Below, piece by piece: positions 48,901 to 56,369 of a stretch of 64,000 nt of DNA. This DNA is from Elmis aenea (Eukaryota > Arthropoda > Insecta > Coleoptera > Elmidae), in assembly GCA_947652605.1 (NCBI GenBank), contig OX393581.1, forward strand, positions 24,546,788 to 24,610,787. Reading direction: 5' to 3'. How positions within the stretch are numbered: the stretch's first letter is position 1; each line of letters opens with the position of its first letter. A program made the translations under genes and the position numbers. The notes beneath the pieces were generated by a model. The model did no database searches. It saw only the letters and a list, made by a program, of their open reading frames with translations, and was not told the DNA's origin.

Positions 48901-51789
48901 TTGTAAAATAACTTAATTTTTAAAGTGAAAACAATGAGATTGTGGTTTTTGAATATGACGCATTTAGTTGAAGATCATAACTTGAGTTAATCGTTTATTT
49001 ACAGAAATTACATGGAGTGGCGCTAAATGTGTTGTTGAATGGTTTCATGGTAACAATGAATATAGAGTGCTCAGAATTAGGTGGTGTTAAGTACTTGCTT
49101 ACAATAATAGTTGAACATTACGTTGGTTAAGGATAAGATATTGTGGTTTGTGATAATCTGAAGCAATTTCTAACAAAACGCATTCATGCTTTATCAGATT
49201 GTGGGCTAGAGAATCTGCTAAATGGCGAACCTAATCTAGTGTGATTTTGTACAAAAGACAAAACGGAAAATATCTCGATAAATGTTTTATTATTTAAGTT
49301 AGTTTCAGCAACAACCTTTCGTTGGTACATAATTCATTTCAAGTAACGTACATAAACGTATTTTTCAAAAGCAACGCTGTGCGCCGAGATAAAACAACGT
49401 ATTATGGTGTGATATGTTGTTTTACGTTCGTGATTCGGTAAAGCTAACCAGAGCAAAACAAATACGAGATAATTTTTTCTAACCTTGCAAATAAGGAAGA
49501 AGTTTACACATCATTTCACCAAAAACGAAGTCTCGTAAAAGGGCTCCGATGAGGGTGAAAGGCATGCATAGAACTCCCAGCAGTAAATCCGAAACCGCCA
49601 AATTCAACAAAAACAAGTTGGTAACTGTCCTCATCCTCTGATTCTGGGCCTATAACAAAATTTAAATCCTATAGTGTTATAATCAAAAACAAACAAGAGT
49701 ATGCAAATATGTCTAACCGCTTGCTACAAATTTATGCAAATATTAACTTTTTGTGTTGTACGGTGGAATATGTTAACAAGACAAAAATTGCTACCAGAAA
49801 ATATATCGTTTCCACAAGTATTAGATTCATGTGTCTCACACAAAATTAAACCTAGATACATACATAATAAGTCTTACCCTAGCTTAGATTTATCTTAATG
49901 TTTAAAACTCTAAATACTTAAAAGATTAATTAGAGTAGGTGAAAAATACAAAATTATTAAATATCACACGACGTGTGAAAATGTATTGTGAAATGTCAAG
50001 CATTATTATGATGATGTTTCTTTTACAATTAAATTTAAGTTGTGTGCTGTAATGTTCAAGGTGTGAAACCGTTTTATTCTCGACAACTGAATAATCCCCA
50101 AATTCTTTGATAATAATTGTGAGCATGAATAAATCTAATAATGAGTCTAAATGGTTATTTGAAACATAAAATAAAAAATGTCTGGGGCTTCGATTCCAAT
50201 TTATACTTTAAATAATCGCCTTTCACGGGATTAAAAGAAGTATAATAACATGAAATCCAAATAAATGCGATAAAGAAAATAAGCGAGTTATTAGCATTTA
50301 CGAATGTAAAATTTATCCATCCCTAAGAGGATTTTTGATTCGTTCTGAGTATACAACGTATTTAGGTTGTAATGGCGTCATTTTTGCTGTACAGGGTGGA
50401 CCAAATTCGAATGTTTTACGGGGTATCTCGCTTACCGTAAAAGTTACAGAAAATCTGTCTCTTGGACAAATTTTTTGAGGAAAGAACGCCTTTGTAATCA
50501 GATTTTTTTATATAGCTTCCCGTTTTAGCACTATAGACGAAAAACGAAATTTCATAATTTTTTAAAAGTTGCTATAACTTCTTTATTTATTAAAGTAGAA
50601 CAACATGTTATATACATTTTTTTATACAGACTTTTATGCTTGATTTAATAACAGAATAATTTTGTTTAGTGATCTTGACTTTTACAATATGAAGAAAACT
50701 TATATTTTTTTAAATAGAAACCCTAGCTGGCCATGACTTTATATGAAAGAGAATTCTTTTAGCTTTTCAGAAATACATAATTTCATATATTTTTAGCAAA
50801 AATAATCAAGCATGACTAAATTTGTAAAAATGTTATTATCAAAGTTTGCCATGATTTCGTAAATAAGTGATGTTTGCAATAAATAAAGTAGTAAACATCA
50901 TATCCAGGTAAATGTTTTAACTTTTAAAAAATTCGTGTGTTTTTTGCATTTTATAACTGTCTATTGTGGTATTGTGAACATGGCTAAATTTGAACAGTAT
51001 GAAAAATTTAATGTTAGAAATGTACATTGTAAGTGCTAAAAACGTAGCGGCTGTTGCAAAATTTGCTTGGGTATGACGTTTACCTGTTTACGAAACCATG
51101 GCAAACTTTGATAGTAAAATTTTCACAAAATTAGCTATATCTCGGTTATTTTTGGCAACAAAGATATAAAGCTAAATAAATTATTTTTCATATAGTCATG
51201 ACCAACGAGGGTTTCTACTTAAAAAGTCATAAGTTTACTTCATACCTCAAAAGTCAAGGTCGCTAAAGATAATTTAATTTTGTTTATAAATTAAGCATTG
51301 AAATGTTAATAATAACACCTATTTATCATTTGTTTTCTGTAAATAAATAAAGATGTTATAGCAAATTTTCAAAAATTATGATATTTTAATTTTCGATTAT
51401 TATGTCCAAATAGAAAACGATATAAAAATCTCATTAGATCAAAATAATAGCCCAAGAGATCGGTACCAGATTTTCGCTAACTATTACGGTAACCGAGATA
51501 CCCCCTAAAACATTCGAATTTGATCCACCCTGTACAAAGAAAATAGCAGTAACTTCTATGAAACTTATGTTTAAGAAAAATTAAAGTTTATTTTACTTAC
51601 TAGTGTGAGTATAACAACGGAATTTCCAATAACAGCTAACAGAAAGATGATAGCATATAGGGGGATCTGTACACGACCACTTTCGTACCATTGTGGATTT
51701 ATTTTGGGAACTTGTTCGTTTCCTAAATTAAAAATTTGCTGAGTGTCATTTATAAACAAGTACAACGTTGAATTTTCAGTCTCTTCCAT
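24424..51789 (-). CDS. Sulfakinin/CCK-like receptor, complete five-exon gene (paralogue 2)
   Basis: Class A GPCR for a sulfakinin/CCK-like peptide, 428 residues from five exons: 51789-51601, 49649-49484, 31140-30943, 28318-28142 and 24980-24424. The start is the first ATG (context AAAATGG) of the TM1 exon. The N-terminus has two N-glycosylation sequons (Asn6, Asn14). Landmarks: N1.50 at 56, D2.50 at 84, Cys111 and Cys189 as the likely disulfide, ERY 135-137, W4.50 at 163, P5.50 at 214, CWTP 330-333, NPITY 371-375. All junctions are GT-AG; the first intron is phase 0 and the other three phase 1. Intron 2 is about 18.3 kb. Length fits the family. A CCK-type receptor is the closest match by TM2, TM6 and TM7 motifs; ligand identity is inference. 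Confidence 0.93.
26398..27636 (-). mobile_element. Tc1-like transposon relic
   Basis: The left end carries a Tc1-type terminus, CACTGTCGAACAAAAGTTTA (about 26400). The minus-strand transposase reading over 27636-27180 keeps VVSTVKHG (written through a frame change near 27575), then an NKIMISTNQDCAK-like stretch where Tc1 proteins have the QQDNDPKHT region, and LDGKISVRNPLSKEGLW near 27265-27315, the typical C-terminus. Many stops and frame changes; the N-terminal part is missing and the copy ends where the CAGGGTG element begins. Confidence 0.8.
27637..28010. mobile_element. CAGGGTG element, one end only
   Basis: The terminus CAGGGTGTCACACAAAAAAC follows TA at 27635-27636 and abuts the broken Tc1 transposase. 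No matching right end was found, so the right limit is approximate. Confidence 0.5.
28142..28318 (-). CDS. Receptor paralogue 2 exon 4: ECL2-TM5
   Basis: 177 nt between acceptor CCTTCATAG and donor GTAAGA, with a Gly codon split at the start and a Val codon at the end. HHKCRENW carries the ECL2 Cys; VPLLVLAVTY is TM5 with P5.50; LWKGIRRERALR enters ICL3. Same length and phase as 8747-8923. Confidence 0.94.
28790..29680 (+). pseudogene. LINE (Jockey/CR1-like) reverse transcriptase relic
   Basis: Broken plus-strand reverse transcriptase. In order: KCKEFRP (palm entry), ILESIVKRQ-like segment, DAQSGF-like segment (about 28955), IDRNRMIKKLDQYG (about 29115-29155), the RYQKTKFNNVESEKM segment, GLSPLLFVLHLND (about 29280-29315), FADD catalytic box at 29339-29350, and IKYLGVMTDNKLKF (about 29565-29605). 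Several frameshifts and stops. It lies in intron 3 of the receptor, antisense to it. Confidence 0.85.
29700..30290. other. Possible DNA-transposon fragment
   Basis: The right end reads, on the minus strand, CAGGGGCGGATTAGCCCACC (about 30280-30260), which looks like a hAT-type terminus. No matching left end was found. The region is locally GC-richer than its surroundings. No protein motif. Confidence 0.3.
30491..30654. mobile_element. Short CAGGGTG element, family H relative
   Basis: CAGGGTG at 30491 and CACCCTG at 30654, both bordered by TA. The left two thirds match the inner arm of the 9390-10725 element (GGTTATGTAGTAAATGAC). The two ends share only the heptamer. A loose terminus CGCCCACCCCTAG follows at about 30670. 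Confidence 0.6.
30943..31140 (-). CDS. Receptor paralogue 2 exon 3: TM3-ICL2-TM4
   Basis: 198 nt, acceptor TTTGTTTCAG, donor GTAAAT. The first residue Ala is split (G|CT) with exon 2. ERY at the base of TM3, CHPLRS in ICL2, IWIGSF with W4.50. Ends on the first base of a Gly codon, in phase with exon 4. Confidence 0.95.
34657..35123. mobile_element. Possible short inverted-repeat element
   Basis: AAATTTCCTTCACCT at about 34657 is mirrored by AGGTGAAGGAAATTT at about 35108-35122. Inside, GAAAACGCAAATTTGACAGG occurs twice in the same direction (about 34980 and 35091). No coding motif. Confidence 0.45.
35856..36093. mobile_element. hAT-type MITE with CGATAT-rich interior
   Basis: Termini AGGGGTGGGTGATAT and ATATCGCCCACCCCT; flanks ACTCGTTG (35848-35855) and ACTCATTG (36094-36101) are an 8-bp duplication with one mismatch. 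The subterminal region is a run of ATATCGAT/TTTCGAT units (35870-35948 and 36050-36082). Confidence 0.75.
37126..38480 (-). pseudogene. hAT transposase pseudogene (ZBED5/SCAND3-like group)
   Basis: Read right to left: ICMDGAVAMV (about 38325-38298), the region around the second acidic catalytic residue in this hAT group; then, across the MITE, KRPNPTIQMTHCFIHLKAL (about 38033-37974); RWPSRGKVLASLF (about 37808-37775); NPFATNAEN...EEFVELRSDGALKIKF (about 37455-37367); and the C-terminal dimerisation end LSKTKPNIEMLC (about 37170-37130). Frameshifts and stops separate these blocks. The order and spacing fit a single decayed transposase. It lies within receptor intron 2 in the same orientation as the receptor. 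Confidence 0.9.
38056..38289. mobile_element. piggyBac-like MITE inside the hAT transposase
   Basis: Inverted termini CCCTTTGCCTGTCC and GGACAGGTAAAGGG with TTAA on each side (38052-38055 and 38290-38293). The transposase frame resumes across the element when one TTAA is counted, so the insertion is precise. 234 bp, no coding capacity. Confidence 0.9.
38817..39033. mobile_element. CAGGGTG element, family A copy 2 (short)
   Basis: 217-bp foldback: CAGGGTACCCCAGATTACAT on the left, ATGTAATCTGGGACACCCTG on the right, TA on both sides. Its arms match the ends of 3221-4478 and 53745-56369. Confidence 0.9.
39189..40024. mobile_element. CAGGGTG element, family D
   Basis: Inverted termini CAGGGTGTCCCAAAAGGTAG and the complement of CAGGGTGTCCCGCAAGGTAT, continuing about 115 bp through GTAAAACGTTTTTACCGAT on the left and ATCGGTAAAAACGTTTTAT on the right; TA flanks. 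It holds a second element at 39304-39912. Confidence 0.85.
39304..39912. mobile_element. CAGGATG element, family E, nested in family D
   Basis: CAGGATGTCCCATTTATTAT on the left and ACTGGGATATCCTG on the right, TA flanks at 39302-39303 and 39913-39914. CTTGTAAACGGT and ACCGTTTACGAG pair further in. The interior is palindromic; plus-strand frame 39736-39927 is part of the repeat. Confidence 0.8.
40265..40974. other. No recognisable gene
   Basis: Intronic AT-rich sequence without supported features. Confidence 0.4.
41098..41159. mobile_element. 62-bp CAGGGTG micro-element
   Basis: CAGGGTGTCCCATTTT and AAAATGGAACACCCTG enclose about 30 bp. TA on the left, TG on the right. Nested in family K. 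Confidence 0.7.
41442..41777 (+). pseudogene. Mariner-like transposase N-terminal fragment (HTH)
   Basis: Starts at an ATG at 41442 (MNFDKDELVDMIF), which hits a stop. It continues in another frame as YGIRYPEKRHPEEKSF (from about 41516), a basic KYKKQERTKP linker and an HTH segment, DIGEAIGITETSVQRI (about 41703-41750). This is the N-terminal DNA-binding part of the Tc1/mariner-like transposases common in insects. The catalytic domain is absent, removed by internal deletion between the inverted ends. Confidence 0.8.
42457..42659. mobile_element. hAT-type MITE
   Basis: CAGTGTTTCTAAAACTTTTT on the left; GGAACCGCGGACCACACTG on the right. CTATGC lies beside both ends (42451-42456, 42661-42666, one base offset on the right). 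About 200 bp, no coding. Confidence 0.6.
42850..43800. repeat. Long imperfect palindrome
   Basis: The left arm from about 42916 (GAGCGATACAGCACTTTCAA, CTAGCTACATTTGCAAAATATTATA, CTTGGTCAAACTT) pairs with the right arm (GCAGATGTAGCTAG, AAGTTTGACCAAG, GGCTGTATCGCTC near 43755), about 350 bp each. CACCCTGTA at 42849-42858 and GCCCTGTATA at 43622 suggest CAGGGTG-type ends. No coding. Confidence 0.7.
43801..44490. other. No recognisable gene
   Basis: AT-rich intronic sequence. No supported features. Confidence 0.4.
44493..44732. mobile_element. hAT-type MITE
   Basis: CAGTGGTTCTTAACCTTTTA with GCGGCCCC on the left; GGTCCCCCGGTTAAAAATCGC on the right is its decayed complement. The CAGTGGTTCTTAACC terminus is typical of insect and vertebrate hAT MITEs. 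Confidence 0.65.
44740..44904 (-). pseudogene. Possible Psq-type HTH N-terminal fragment
   Basis: The minus frame from an ATG at 44904 reads MVRKYVKKVCGRVYKNWTEY with AAIEEIN following, similar to the start of pogo/Tigger transposases and pipsqueak-HTH proteins. The rest of the HTH is not seen; the frame runs into the MITE at 44493-44732. It could be a transposase scrap or a short exon. Function is unknown. Confidence 0.4.
44905..47282. other. No recognisable gene
   Basis: AT-rich intronic sequence. Short frames (45586-45774, 46428-46646, 46789-46998) show no family motifs. Confidence 0.4.
47899..48038. mobile_element. Hairpin MITE with TAA flanks (Harbinger-like)
   Basis: Arms of about 60 bp (TGGTGCCTGTCCACGTGAGA and its complement, to GGATACAGCC) separated by a 20-nt loop. 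TAA lies on both sides (47896-47898 and 48039-48041), a 3-bp duplication typical of PIF/Harbinger. Few mismatches between arms. Confidence 0.8.
48481..48753. mobile_element. TA-flanked MITE with 112-bp arms
   Basis: Arms GGGGAAAGTACCCATGAATG... and its complement agree nearly base for base for about 112 bp around a spacer of about 49 bp. TA on both sides. The near-identity of the arms suggests a recent insertion. Confidence 0.85.
49484..49649 (-). CDS. Receptor paralogue 2 exon 2: ICL1-TM2-ECL1
   Basis: 166 nt. The acceptor is the AG at 49651-49650 (TTGTTATAG), phase 0; donor GTTAGA. Reads AQNQRMRTVTNLFLLNLAVS with D2.50 following, CMPFTLIG, and MMCKLLPYLQ carrying the TM3 Cys. Too short to stand out as a long open frame; found by its receptor motifs and exact fit with exons 1 and 3. 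Confidence 0.94.
49650..51600 (-). other. Receptor paralogue 2 intron 1
   Basis: 1951-bp GT-AG intron, phase 0. More than half is the palindromic element at 50392-51532. Confidence 0.85.
50392..51532. mobile_element. CAGGGTGG element, family N (palindromic, 1.1 kb)
   Basis: CAGGGTGGACCAAATTCGAA on the left and TTCGAATTTGATCCACCCTG on the right, TA flanks. The arms stay complementary over hundreds of bases (GGGGTATCTCG / CGAGATACCCCC, CCTAGCTGGCCATGAC / GTCATGACCAACGAGG). The ends are related to 57525-59291. No coding. Confidence 0.88.
51601..51789 (-). CDS. Receptor paralogue 2 exon 1: N-terminus and TM1
   Basis: 189 nt, ATG at 51789-51787 in context AAAATGG; donor CTA|GTAAGT, phase 0. 63 residues: acidic, glycosylatable N-terminus without an obvious signal peptide, then TM1 with GNSVVILTL (N1.50). 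The open frame continues upstream to 51807 but the only ATG is this one. No TATA or initiator could be supported upstream. Confidence 0.93.
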
Positions 51790-52003
51790 TTTGCAGCCCT
51801 TACACACGGTACGATTGGAAATGTATGTTTATTTTGAGTTTGTTGGCTTCGCCGCCAATAAGAGCATCAATGTCCATCTGAAAAAAGTTCAAAATTCGTT
51901 TTGTAGGGTAAAAAGTATATTATTTAAATGTGAAATCGTTGATTTTGACGATAATTCATTGCTTTTTTATTAGTTATTGTATGTTATTTACATAAAATAA
52001 ATA

Positions 52004-52679
52004 CAGGGTGGGTCAAAAACGTATCCCCGATTTGAAGTGGAGATTGTTTGGCCTATGTTGGGGATAGAGCAATATGCGTGGTCTCTTTAGATGCCTAAGA
52101 TTACGCCATTTTTAGTTGTCACACTTCAGTCACAGTTGTCACAGTCCAAAGGGTTACAAAAATAAAAAAACTGAAGAGGCACAAAAAACTTTTGTTTCTT
52201 AAAATTACAATGCTATTTTGATTTAAGTTTTGAAAATTGTAACGGCTGTCAATTTGAATCCGTGTGATTTTTTTCTGTGGGGGCATCTCAAATCACGAGT
52301 GTATCAACACCGGCCAGCAAATTTAGATGATCTTAGGGCCGCAATAACTCAGAAAATCAATGCGAATCCACGGGATACAGTTCAAAGGGCTATAGCAAAC
52401 TTTCGGGAAAGACTCCAACGCTGCGTCAATATTGGCGGCCGTCACTTGAGCGATGTAATTTTCTAAACTTAAATCAAAAGAGCATTGTAATTTTAAGAAA
52501 TAAAAGTTTTTTCGTGCCTCTTCAGTTTTTTTATTTTTGTAACCCTTTGGACTGTGACTGAAGTGTGACAACTAAAAATGGCGTAATCTTAGGCATCTAA
52601 AGAGACCACGCATATTGCTCTATCCCCAACATAGGACAATCTCCACTTCAAATCGGGGATACCTTTTTGCTCCACCCTG
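52004..52679. mobile_element. CAGGGTGG mariner-like element, family O
   Basis: Inverted ends of about 215-225 bp: CAGGGTGGGTCAAAAACGTA on the left; CTCCACCCTG on the right; both continue through CCCCGATTTGAAGTGGAGATTGT and GGGTTACAAAAATAAAAAAACTGAAGAGGCAC-like sequence. TA flanks. The centre is the C-terminus of a transposase. It starts 215 bp upstream of the receptor ATG. Confidence 0.9.
52230..52466 (+). pseudogene. Mariner-like transposase C-terminal fragment
   Basis: Contains NPCDFFLWGHLKSRVYQHRP, DDLRAAITQKI and a NFRERLQRCV...GGRHLSDVIF end, the C-terminus of the 'FFLWG' insect mariner-like transposases, with the last catalytic acid region just upstream lost. The open frame is intact for 78 residues and ends in TAA, but there is no start and no catalytic core. 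It sits exactly between the inverted ends of family O. Confidence 0.85.
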
Positions 52680-53285
52680 TATTTTGCAGTGTTTGACGAT
52701 GTTGAAAAAAAGATTTGTTATTTTTCAACACGAACATAGGAAACTTAAGAAAGTCCTAAATTTATGTCTGTTGTTAGTTCTATTGTTAAACCAAATGCTT
52801 AAAATTCACCCACAGTTATTCTCAACTGTTTTTGAAACAAAGAGCATTCCAACTATGTATATTTATTAAATAATTTACGAAAACCCCAAAGCCAAGTAAC
52901 TAAGTTAACACATTCTAGGGACAATGGTCTAGCCAACAATTATCCGAAAGTTAATGGAAACCATTAATTACTCTATTTTGCTAAAGTTTTACTACAACAA
53001 TACTTTATTTACAATCTTAATCGATAGATATGTGGTTTTGCTTGCGACTGCAATATTTTTTTTTGAATATGATATTTTTTGTGCGTTAACGGCTTAGGGA
53101 AGGAAGTGCGTAAGGCAGTAGACCCTAAATATGGATATGTTGAAAAGAGCTGTTTGTTGAAAGCAATAGTTCACAAATAAAACTTTATGTGCAAAAGCTT
53201 TTTCAACAAAATTGCGTTTATAACAAAGAATAGTATGGATCAACTCGTATAGCAAAACTTATTATATTAAAATTCCTACGACAAA
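52680..53285. other. No recognisable gene
   Basis: AT-rich sequence upstream of the receptor. No other exon or promoter motif could be supported. Confidence 0.4.
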
Positions 53286-53289
53286 CTTG

Positions 53290-53580
53290 GTAAAAAGCCG
53301 AAATAGCATGATTATGAAACAAGACAAAGAGAACATTTTAGACTGCCTAAATGTAAAAAAAGTAGTACACAGAACTCGCTCTATTACAAAGGGCTAAAAT
53401 TATTTAATCAATTACCAAACGAATTAAAATATTCTGTTAATCTGCATGCGTTTAAAGAAGGTTGTAAGACCCATGTAAAACTGCAATTTTAATTTGAAGT
53501 ATTAGTTGTAAAGATTGATGTATAAATAGTTTCTTTTATAACTAAATAAAGCCTATTATTATTATTATTATTATAATAAA
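53290..53580 (+). pseudogene. LINE 3' end (Jockey/CR1-like) with (ATT)n tail
   Basis: Plus frame reads RQREHFRLPKCKKSSTQNS, then YYKGLKLFNQLPNELKYSV and FKEGCKTHVKLQF before a stop at about 53492. This is the usual C-terminus of Jockey/CR1-type ORF2. After a short 3' UTR with AATAAA the copy ends in an (ATT)n microsatellite (about 53558-53576), typical of these LINEs. Strongly 5'-truncated. Confidence 0.85.
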
Positions 53581-54435
53581 TATGCCTGCTAAAAATTTTA
53601 TTTTCTGGCAAGACGATAAGTTGTAGATAACTTTTAGAAAATCGCACAAAAGGGTATCATTCTATAAATATATGATTTATGTATTAGTATAAAAATTTTC
53701 TAAAAAAATAAACACCGTAATTCATAAATGTCCACATCAGTATATAGGGTGTCCCAGGTATAATTTCCAGCACGTGCATCTCGCCTATTATAAGAGATAT
53801 GAGTTTTAAATTGGATAAATTATTCTCAAGTATGAGTGGAGGTATCTACAATCTATTATTAAAATCTTAACATTCCTTGGCCTTTAAAAGTTACAGCAAA
53901 AATGTAAAAATCTTGAATTTCTTGTTTCTTTTATACCTTTTTTTTGTCATAATCATCGTATCAATTTTAGTTGTACCCTCTTGAGTCTTTTTTTATGTAG
54001 AAAGTAACTACTGTTTAAGAATGTTTTTGTCACTTTCCATTTTAAAGATATTACTTCGAAATTTATTTTTTCTTATGGGTAGTCAAGTTGGCATTGTAGT
54101 TGCTAGATGTGCTTTTTTCCCTCTTTCTAATAAGGTATCACTTGCGATATTTATTTTTATACATAACTCAGTAAACCAAGAAAACCCGGATTTTACCAAT
54201 ATCAAAGAAATTACTTAAAAAGCTCTACGTAAACAAAAAGAAACAATAAACAACCAATTAATTGTCAAATGACACTATCATTTATTGTCTGCGGTATTAT
54301 TTATTAGAAACGTGTAATTCGATTGTCTTGGTAGCAATTTTGTCATAATTATTGCTATATTTACAAATAATGAAATTTTTGACATGTTAACATGCTACAT
54401 TATTTGCCATGAAAACGGTGTATAAGCTAAGTAAA

Positions 54436-55761
54436 TCCTATATATTAAATATTGCGAAAAAATTGAGGTGATTTATTATCAAAAATTAAGGATGGTCTTT
54501 CATATAATTTTTTTTTCCTAAAAGGGAGCGGTAAAATTAGGTTTTTATTTCTCAAATTTAGATAAATGCAAGAAAATTACATTTGGTAGATGTTTTATAC
54601 TTATTGAAAGGTTTCCCATAGTAATATTTCTAATTATCATACACATTCAGAAAGTAAAATAAGTAAACATGAACCAGCAAATATCTATATATATAAAAAT
54701 GAATGTATGTTTGTTTGTTTGTCCTTTATGCATTCCTATACCATTCATCCGATCCTGACCAAATTTGGCACAGACAATCTATAGGACCATGGGAAAAAGA
54801 TAGGCTATATAAGAATTCCCAAAAAAATTGTCCGTATAAGATATTGAGGAAAACGTGCCAAAATCTTACACGCAACACTTAAATCGGGTCGTCTGGAGCA
54901 AAAATTTCGTCAAAATTTGACAATTTGACGTAACATTTAAACGCTCGAACCTTCTCCGATTCGACCTTTCGCACATGTGTCGTACCGATTCGGAATCGTC
55001 TCGCTCTTCCCGACAAGTGCGTACCAAACAATCCCACTTTCGAGTTAAATAAAAACGTCCACCGGGCGCGAGCGCGAAGCGCGAGTAGTCTGTGATTGAT
55101 AAAAAAATTCACCGAGCGAAGCCGGGTAACTACGCTAGTTCCATATAAAACGATACATTTTGGTGGTTGCCATTATTTGTTTATGTTCATGTTGGATAGA
55201 ATTGATGGGCGTTTTAGTGTTGTCGCCGCGTAAACGTCAAAATTAATTACACCCTTCAATTCTACCCAATATGAATATAAACAAACCATGTTAACCACCA
55301 AAATGAATCGTTTTATATTGGAATATTTGATGGTGCATGCTTACTTATTTTATTTTTACTCAAAAACTGTAGGTTTTAGGAGAAAAACTTAGGAATAAAA
55401 AAAGTTTCTAAAAAAATCAAGGTTACAAGAAGAAATTAATTGCAAAATTTTAACACACCAAAAAGTTGTAATAAAAAAACCAAAAGGGTCGCACTTTTCA
55501 GTCCCCTGTGAAGGTGGGAGATAATTAAAAATATTACTATGGGAAACCTTTTAATAAGTGTAAAACATCTACTAAATATCATTCTCCTACATTTATTCAA
55601 TTTTGAGAAATAAAATAAAAACCTAATTTTACTGCTCCCTTTAGGGGGGGTGTAACTCCGAAAGGAGAAGCCTTAGGAAAAAATGTTGATAAAAGACCCC
55701 CCTTAATTTTTGATAAGAAATTACCTCCCAATTGTTTTTGCAATATTCAAGAAACACCCTG
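54436..55761. mobile_element. Palindromic element, family F, nested in family A
   Basis: The right end CAAGAAACACCCTG with TA at 55762-55763 and the eroded left end near 54436 frame arms that pair: AAAGGGAGCGGTAAAATTAGG with its complement near 55635, CCCATAGTAATATTTCTAATTATC near 54605 with 55515-55545, and GTAAAATAAGTAAACATG near 54650 with about 55335-55350. About 170 bp of the right arm has no left counterpart, a deletion. The left arm is broken by the Helitron. Confidence 0.75.
54684..55137 (+). mobile_element. Non-autonomous Helitron
   Basis: 5' TCTATATATATAAAAATGAA, 3' AAGCCGGGTAACTACGCTAG preceded by the short hairpin-forming CGAGCGAAGC region; inserted between A (54683) and T (55138) with no duplication. 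454 bp, no Rep/helicase. The intact opposite arm of family F reads CAAATATTCC across the equivalent point, which fixes both ends exactly. Confidence 0.92.
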
Positions 55762-56369
55762 TATATATCCTAAAAAACGCTATTACGCAGATCACAATAA
55801 TTATGTTTAGAACGTTATGGAGAACTGTTTGAATATACAATTATTTCTTCTTTCACAATTAAAATTATTACACATTCATAAATGATTTCCTCTAAAATAT
55901 TGTTAATTTATGTATCATATTTATGTGTATTATATTTGTTTCTCAATTTCTTGAATTATTTATTTTAACCGATTTGACGTGTTAGAAAAAAAATCGCACT
56001 TTATTATTTGTTAGCCGTTCAACATGTTTCAAAGCTAACTAAATAATATTGGTAAAACACGATTTTTTTAATTTTGAGTTATTTGTAAAAAAAAAGATAA
56101 GGCAAGCCAACTTGACGGCCCATAAGAAAAAAATTAATTAAGGGTTAATATTTCTCAAAAATGGAAAGCGATAAAAACAATCTAAAATAATAGTTACATT
56201 TTATATAAAAAAAGTACCAAAAGAAATTGCAAATAAAATGTATCTTATGATTAAGAAAAAGAAGTTTTGAGAGAAAAAAGATTGCAGCTTCTCTCATAAT
56301 TAGAAATAAACCTGTATCTCTTGTAATAAGCGCGATCCCTATTCTGGAAATGTTATCTGGCACACACTA

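Larger units (their letters stand above)
31141..49483 (-). other. Receptor paralogue 2 intron 2 (18.3 kb)
   Basis: GT-AG intron between the TM2 and TM3 exons. It contains nested DNA transposons listed separately. From 31141 to about 34650 nothing coding is seen; an inverted pair ACTTACCGT/ACGGTAAGT occurs at about 33355-33402. Confidence 0.85.
53745..56369. mobile_element. Family A element copy 3, host of a nested stack
   Basis: Left AGGGTGTCCCAGGTATAATT..., right ATGTTATCTGGCACACACTAT, decayed versions of the family A ends. Arms pair for about 600 bp (TTCTTATGGGTAGTCAAGTTGGC with GCCAACTTGACGGCCCATAAG). The core is a second palindrome (54436-55761), which holds a Helitron. Confidence 0.8.

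Noticed and set aside
51790..51807. Upstream in-frame extension of receptor exon 1
   Set aside because: It has no ATG; the first ATG, at 51789, has good context.
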